A stretch of 8,773 nt of DNA from Candidatus Cloacimonadota bacterium (GTDB taxonomy: Bacteria > Cloacimonadota > Cloacimonadia > Cloacimonadales > JAFGVF01), in the NCBI GenBank assembly GCA_016938155.1, contig JAFGVF010000386.1, positions 1-8,773 of the forward strand, written 5' to 3'. A model generated the notes under the pieces. The model was not told the origin of the DNA, did not search any database, and saw only the letters and a program-made list of their open reading frames with translations. The translations under genes were made by a program, and so were the position numbers. The first letter of the stretch is position 1. Each line of letters begins with the position of its first letter. Shown here in pieces: positions 6,801 to 8,773 of the stretch.

Positions 6801-8773
6801 TTTAACCGTGTATTCGCTTAAATCAACAGCAGCTCCGGTACCGTTAAACAGCTCAATAACCTTATTGTTTCCACCATCACCTTCCACATATTCAGAGAAG
6901 AAGAGTTCGGTTGCAAAAGTCTCATTATTACCGCCATTCAGTTCTTCGTAATATGCGACCTGATTGTTACCAATAGCCATTATGAAATCTTCCGTTCCGG
7001 TGATATAATTCATTCTTACAGGATTAAAAGTAGTTGCAGGAAGAGTTTCCTGTACCCATGACTGACCATTATTTGTTGATTTTAGAATTGCTTGTGCAGT
7101 TCCCAAATTACCTGTAACTGAGCTATATCCCACAGCATAAACATCACCTTCCGCAGTAGCATAAAGATGTTTCATGTCATCAGATGACTGCTCTGATGCA
7201 GCAATCCAGGAACCGGCTGAAGTTCCGCCTGTAGTTGTGTAATAAATCTCACCATTTTCATTCACTAAGATACCATTATCCGCATCGACAAAAAGGATGT
7301 CATTCACATCACCGGCACCTACTGAGTAAGTAGTCCAGGAAGAACCCCCGTTGTTTGTTCTGTAAACAACTCCGTTCTCGGCACCGGCAATAATATTGTT
7401 TTCATCGAAAATATGGAGACCAAGGACTTTCGTTGTGCTTGAAATGCCTGTGTTTGTCATTGCAGTCCAGGAAGCTCCGCCATCGACTGTCTTAGCATTA
7501 AGATTACCGGGACCGAAAGCAAAACCAACAGTGTCACTGATAAAGTTTATTTCATAGAATCCGAGTGTACTTGAAACACCGGCAATTTGCTGGGTAGTCC
7601 AGGAAACACCGCCATTTACTGTATGATAAATCACACCGTTTGTTCTACCGGAAACCCAACCTTCCAAATCATCTTTGAAATAACAGGAATAAAGAGTTGT
7701 AATTGTTGTTCCCGCCATTGGTTCGATGAAAATTCTGTTAATACTGTCTCCACCATCAAGCGTTTTAACAAAGTAACCCTTATCGCCAACGCCAAACCAT
7801 GTGTTTTCGTCAACGATACTCATGGAATATAAATCCACAGAAGTGATAGTGAGTTCATCCCATAAAAGCCCGTCATCAGACCGAATCACAGAACCATACC
7901 ATCCGACTGCAACCATGTTGCCGTCAGAGTCGTTCATAACATTCTGCAGATGATAAGTATAATTTGCATCCAAAGTTTGAACATTTGCCCAAGAATCACT
8001 TGTATATAAAACTGTACCGTTCCAACCAACAGCATAACCTTCGGTACCATTCATCACAGCACCATACATTCTGGAAGTCCCGCCTGCGGCAACATGATGA
8101 GTCCAGTTGACTCCGTTGTCACTACTGAAACCAATGTATCCTGCATCACCTAAAACCAGAACTTGATTGCCGTTTTGCATTACATTGAAAGTGGTGGGAT
8201 TACCGGTAACAGTTAGATTTACAACCTGCCAATTAGCACCAAAATCAGTTGTTTTTAAAACTTTAGCCTGATCCGGACTGCCATTATTTAAGGCAACAAA
8301 TCCCGTACCGCTATTATTCATGGATATGCCATACAGCCAATCAGTGACTCCGGAAGTTTGTAATACCCAGTTTTGTCCATTATCGGTAGAATAAACTATG
8401 TTTCCATTTCTACCAACAGCCCATATTTTGCCATCGCTGTGATAAACAATCCCTTCGAAGTCTTCGCCGGCAACAAGGGCATTCACTTGAGGTGCAGGAG
8501 TCCAATTTACTCCACCGTCAGAAGTTATGAGAATAACTCCATCTTCACTGGCAATGACTCCGTGCGTCGTATCGTAAAAATCAATGTCATTTCCATCAAG
8601 ATATGTGCTTGTCTCTGCGTTAAACAGAGGTGATGGAATAAATTGAAAAGAATCACCATTATTGGTTGAAAGAGCTAATGCTCCATCAGAACCGCTTATC
8701 CAAATGTTGTCTCCAACTATATCCATACTATAGATATTAGCCGGGAATTCAGCTTGTCTAACCAAATCCCATG
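3897..8773 (-). CDS. Giant secreted multidomain surface protein with type IX sorting domain (5' partial)
   Basis: The frame stays open to the window edge (W-D-L precedes the first usable TTG at 8765, which codes inside a propeller blade), so the N-terminus and any signal peptide lie outside. Residues here count from that TTG; 1622 are visible. In order: Asp-box/YCF48-like propeller blades (1-610), lamin-tail domain 1 (618-790), chitobiase C-terminal-type domain with YTLDGSEPS (797-872), OB-like module copy 1 (878-1070), carboxypeptidase-regulatory-like beta-sandwich (1079-1155), lamin-tail domain 2 (1162-1312), OB-like module copy 2 (1326-1519) and the type IX sorting domain (1538-1622). The sorting domain means export across the outer membrane and attachment to, or release from, the cell surface. 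No enzyme active site was recognised; adhesion or substrate binding is an inference from the domains. Ends in TAA, with a terminator just beyond. Confidence 0.88.
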   Translation of the reverse strand, partial: WDLVRQAEFPANIYSMDIVGDNIWISGSDGALALSTNNGDSFQFIPSPLFNAETSTYLDGNDIDFYDTTHGVIASEDGVILITSDGGVNWTPAPQVNALVAGEDFEGIVYHSDGKIWAVGRNGNIVYSTDNGQNWVLQTSGVTDWLYGISMNNSGTGFVALNNGSPDQAKVLKTTDFGANWQVVNLTVTGNPTTFNVMQNGNQVLVLGDAGYIGFSSDNGVNWTHHVAAGGTSRMYGAVMNGTEGYAVGWNGTVLYTSDSWANVQTLDANYTYHLQNVMNDSDGNMVAVGWYGSVIRSDDGLLWDELTITSVDLYSMSIVDENTWFGVGDKGYFVKTLDGGDSINRIFIEPMAGTTITTLYSCYFKDDLEGWVSGRTNGVIYHTVNGGVSWTTQQIAGVSSTLGFYEINFISDTVGFAFGPGNLNAKTVDGGASWTAMTNTGISSTTKVLGLHIFDENNIIAGAENGVVYRTNNGGSSWTTYSVGAGDVNDILFVDADNGILVNENGEIYYTTTGGTSAGSWIAASEQSSDDMKHLYATAEGDVYAVGYSSVTGNLGTAQAILKSTNNGQSWVQETLPATTFNPVRMNYITGTEDFIMAIGNNQVAYYEELNGGNNETFATELFFSEYVEGDGGNNKVIELFNGTGAAVDLSEYTVKLASNGGDWGNTYTGETMLAHGGVFVIANAQSNAEILALADATSSVTFFNGDDALGLFHNDVLIDVIGVQGTDPGTSWAVAGDTSGTMNRSLIRKPNIGEGSTDWVISAGTNTDDSQWIVMPANSFGDIGSHTFTGGNTNPTCAMPVMSPNGGIFTDPVTVSITSATQGAQIYYTLDGSEPSETSTLYSAPFVVSTTTTVKTKAFCTDMNPSITVSVLFNFPTIVQVGSIAEMRMGNQDGTVYELTNPVYVTYTQSYRNQKFLMDSTGGMLIDDNSGVISSVYNPGDEITGVMGTITLYTGMIQLVPSVDPGAPISTGHVFTPEVVNLAQLAASFDSYESELIQINNVLFTDAGGTFATGINYAITDGSGNSIFRTQFFDADYIGTTIPSTPMNIVVIALEYNATYEVVARFLSDFTPAGGNVFGSLEGLVTDAVTGNPIQNAIISAGNYSANSGVDGSYLIDNIIAGEFTFSCVANGYLAQSAAVTIVAEQTATLDWDMEINTNPAPIVIINEIMYNSSGYDNEWVELYNTTDAPVSLDGWQMRDSSLASALLPFPAGAVIPANGYYTIAIDHDSQADPFPFVADFDAIDIVGWNLGNTSDAVILFNNQSTMIDSVTYADSNGWPTQADGTGPSLELISPTMDNDLPTSWQASAVIGGTPGAQNSTNGGLQQVATLAELRAAIGATNEFEITSEVVISFMQEFRGQKYIQDDTAGVLIDDFSGVITGDYAVGDGITGLIGTISEYGGMIQFVPTVDPAPATSTGNAVSPIVVTIADLISSFDTYESRLVRINNVSFSGATGNFENGMNYVITDGTDNYNFRTTFYDVNYIGIPIPVEQGNLNCIPNSRTDGEYITARVMMDLDFESAVEENNNQALITALRGNYPNPFNPTTTISFSLKDREMVNLSIYNLKGQKVRTLVSENMQAGNHNLVWNGTSDNGDTVASGIYFYKLNTDSYSSTRKMVMMK
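3900..4154 (-). other. Type IX secretion C-terminal sorting domain (type A)
   Basis: Residues 1538-1622 begin NYPNPFNPTTTISFSL, followed by VNLSIYNLKGQKVRTLVSE, the HNLVWNGTSDNGDTVASG turn, a YFYKL strand and a terminal KMVMMK. This is the classic sorting domain that directs proteins already in the periplasm through the type IX system; in studied Bacteroidota it is cleaved and may be replaced by anchored lipopolysaccharide. The sequence style is that seen in Cloacimonadota. Secretion machinery genes are not in the window. Confidence 0.92.
4215..4790 (-). other. OB-like (DUF5689-like) module, copy 2
   Basis: Residues 1326-1517 repeat copy 1 segment by segment: GVLIDDFSGV, GDGITGLIGTI, MIQFVPTVDP, SFDTYESRLVRINNVSF, NYVITDGT and FRTTFYDVNYIGIPIP. 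The MIQ motifs are at residues 956 and 1403, an offset of 447. Copy 2 directly precedes the sorting domain through an Asn-rich linker (EENNNQ). Confidence 0.6.
4830..5282 (-). other. Lamin-tail domain 2
   Basis: Residues 1162-1312 start PIVIINEIMYNSSGYDNEW and continue VELYNTTDAPVSLDGWQMRD, the canonical LTD opening. Then come IPANGYYTIAI, SDAVILFNNQSTMIDSVTY and the closing GPSLELISP and GGTPGAQN motifs. This copy is closer to the family pattern than copy 1 (618-790), and the two differ enough that a recent duplication of this domain is unlikely. Confidence 0.85.
5301..5531 (-). other. Carboxypeptidase regulatory-like beta-sandwich
   Basis: Residues 1079-1155 begin GSLEGLVTDAVTGNPIQNA and include the DGSYLIDNIIAGEFTFSCV strands and a final TATLDWDM strand. 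The pattern G-x-V-x-D-x-x-T-G-x-P-I then G-x-Y-x-x-x-x-I-x-x-G is typical of this transthyretin-like fold, a common structural spacer in FCB-group exported proteins. It lies between OB-like copy 1 and lamin-tail domain 2. Confidence 0.8.
5556..6134 (-). other. OB-like (DUF5689-like) module, copy 1
   Basis: Residues 878-1070 contain the strand series KFLMDSTGGMLIDDNSG, GDEITGVMGTI, MIQLVPSVDP and SYESELIQINNVLF, then NYAITDGSGNSIFRTQF. This resembles the OB-fold-like modules of Bacteroidota exported proteins often grouped as DUF5689. The domain name is tentative, but the similarity to the second copy at residues 1326-1519 is clear by eye. Such modules often accompany exported nucleases; none is present here. 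Confidence 0.6.
6150..6377 (-). other. Chitobiase C-terminal-type (CHB_HEX_C) domain
   Basis: Residues 797-872 run from MSPNGGIFTDPVTVSI through IYYTLDGSEPS to SAPFVVSTTTTVKTKAF, the signature of the immunoglobulin-like beta-sandwich found at the C-terminus of bacterial chitobiases and as a linker in many exported proteins. On its own it implies neither chitin binding nor hydrolysis. Confidence 0.82.
6396..6914 (-). other. Lamin-tail domain 1
   Basis: Residues 618-790 begin ELFFSEYVEGDGGNNKVIEL and continue FNGTGAAVDLSEYTVKL, the usual first strands of the bacterial lamin-tail (LTD) fold. Next comes GGVFVIAN, the ALGLFHNDVLIDVIG strands and a DGT/W-containing end. LTD domains in secreted bacterial proteins sit beside nucleases, phosphatases or adhesion domains and are thought to bind surfaces or ligands. 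It follows directly on the second propeller through a short GGNN linker. Confidence 0.8.
6936..8771 (-). repeat. Fourteen beta-propeller blades of Asp-box/YCF48-like type
   Basis: Thirteen blades carry a recognisable Asp-box-like turn (S/T-x-D/N-x-G-x-x-W or a variant). These begin at residues 33, 81, 126, 172, 214, 255, 295, 335, 382, 426, 470, 511 and 563. Spacing is 40-52 residues. A fourteenth, degenerate blade around 585-607 lacks the box. Most blades have a preceding WAVG/GYAVG/GWVSG strand. Fourteen blades fit two seven-bladed propellers in tandem, with the first ending near residue 305. Related propellers occur in YCF48-like assembly factors and sialidase-type proteins. No sialidase catalytic residues were recognised, so a binding scaffold is likelier. 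Confidence 0.75.

Noticed and set aside
4215..6914. An extracellular nuclease call based on lamin-tail and OB-like domains
   Set aside because: These domains often flank nucleases, but no endonuclease/exonuclease/phosphatase or HNH-type motif is visible in the 1622 residues.
7631..7813. Short minus-strand open frame overlapping the surface-protein gene in another frame
   Set aside because: It lies wholly within the coding region of a clearly recognisable protein and shows no known motif. The other overlapping short frames on both strands were rejected for the same reason.
8763..8765. TTG at 8765 as the real start of the minus-strand gene
   Set aside because: The frame continues to the window edge, the residues lie at the first propeller strand, and an exported protein should have a signal peptide, which is absent here.
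6936..8771. A sialidase call from the Asp-box motifs
   Set aside because: Asp boxes are structural. The arginine triad and the F/Y-R-I-P start of sialidases were not seen, and the repeats fit non-catalytic YCF48-like propellers.

Overview
The window holds two large genes that converge tail to tail. Both run off the window edges, and a 476-base intergenic region lies between them. The plus-strand gene (1-3420) encodes a signalling protein built like soluble adenylyl cyclase: the end of a first class III cyclase domain, a complete second cyclase domain, a P-loop ATPase module and a long TPR tail. The minus-strand gene (3897-8773) encodes a very large secreted surface protein: fourteen Asp-box-type propeller blades, two lamin-tail domains, a chitobiase C-terminal-type domain, a duplicated OB-like module, a carboxypeptidase-regulatory-type domain and a C-terminal type IX secretion sorting domain.

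The likely source is a member of the Fibrobacteres-Chlorobi-Bacteroidetes assemblage. The sorting domain (NYPNPFNPTT, then a GxYFYKL strand and a KMVMMK end), the low to moderate GC and the lamin-tail and propeller mosaic look most like Candidatus Cloacimonadota. That assignment rests on recognition of style, not on a search.

Layout: 1-3420 partial cyclase/ATPase/TPR gene (+); 3421-3896 convergent intergenic region; 3897-8773 partial type IX-exported gene (-). A strong hairpin at 3854-3881 lies just beyond the stop of the minus gene and looks like its terminator. The rest of the intergenic region is not plain spacer. A 65-base stretch at 3686-3750 is 66% GC in an AT-rich setting. It carries a 14-bp hairpin, a 9-bp direct repeat and three copies of a GTGGRTAAC/GTTATCCAC motif that overlaps DnaA-box sequence. 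It is bracketed by a 30-base imperfect inverted repeat, and a perfect 15-bp tandem duplication follows.

Nothing shows that the two genes work together: they face opposite ways and act in different compartments (cytoplasmic signalling versus cell surface). Their starts, promoters and any operon partners lie outside the window. No RNA gene, CRISPR array, transposase or complete mobile element was found.
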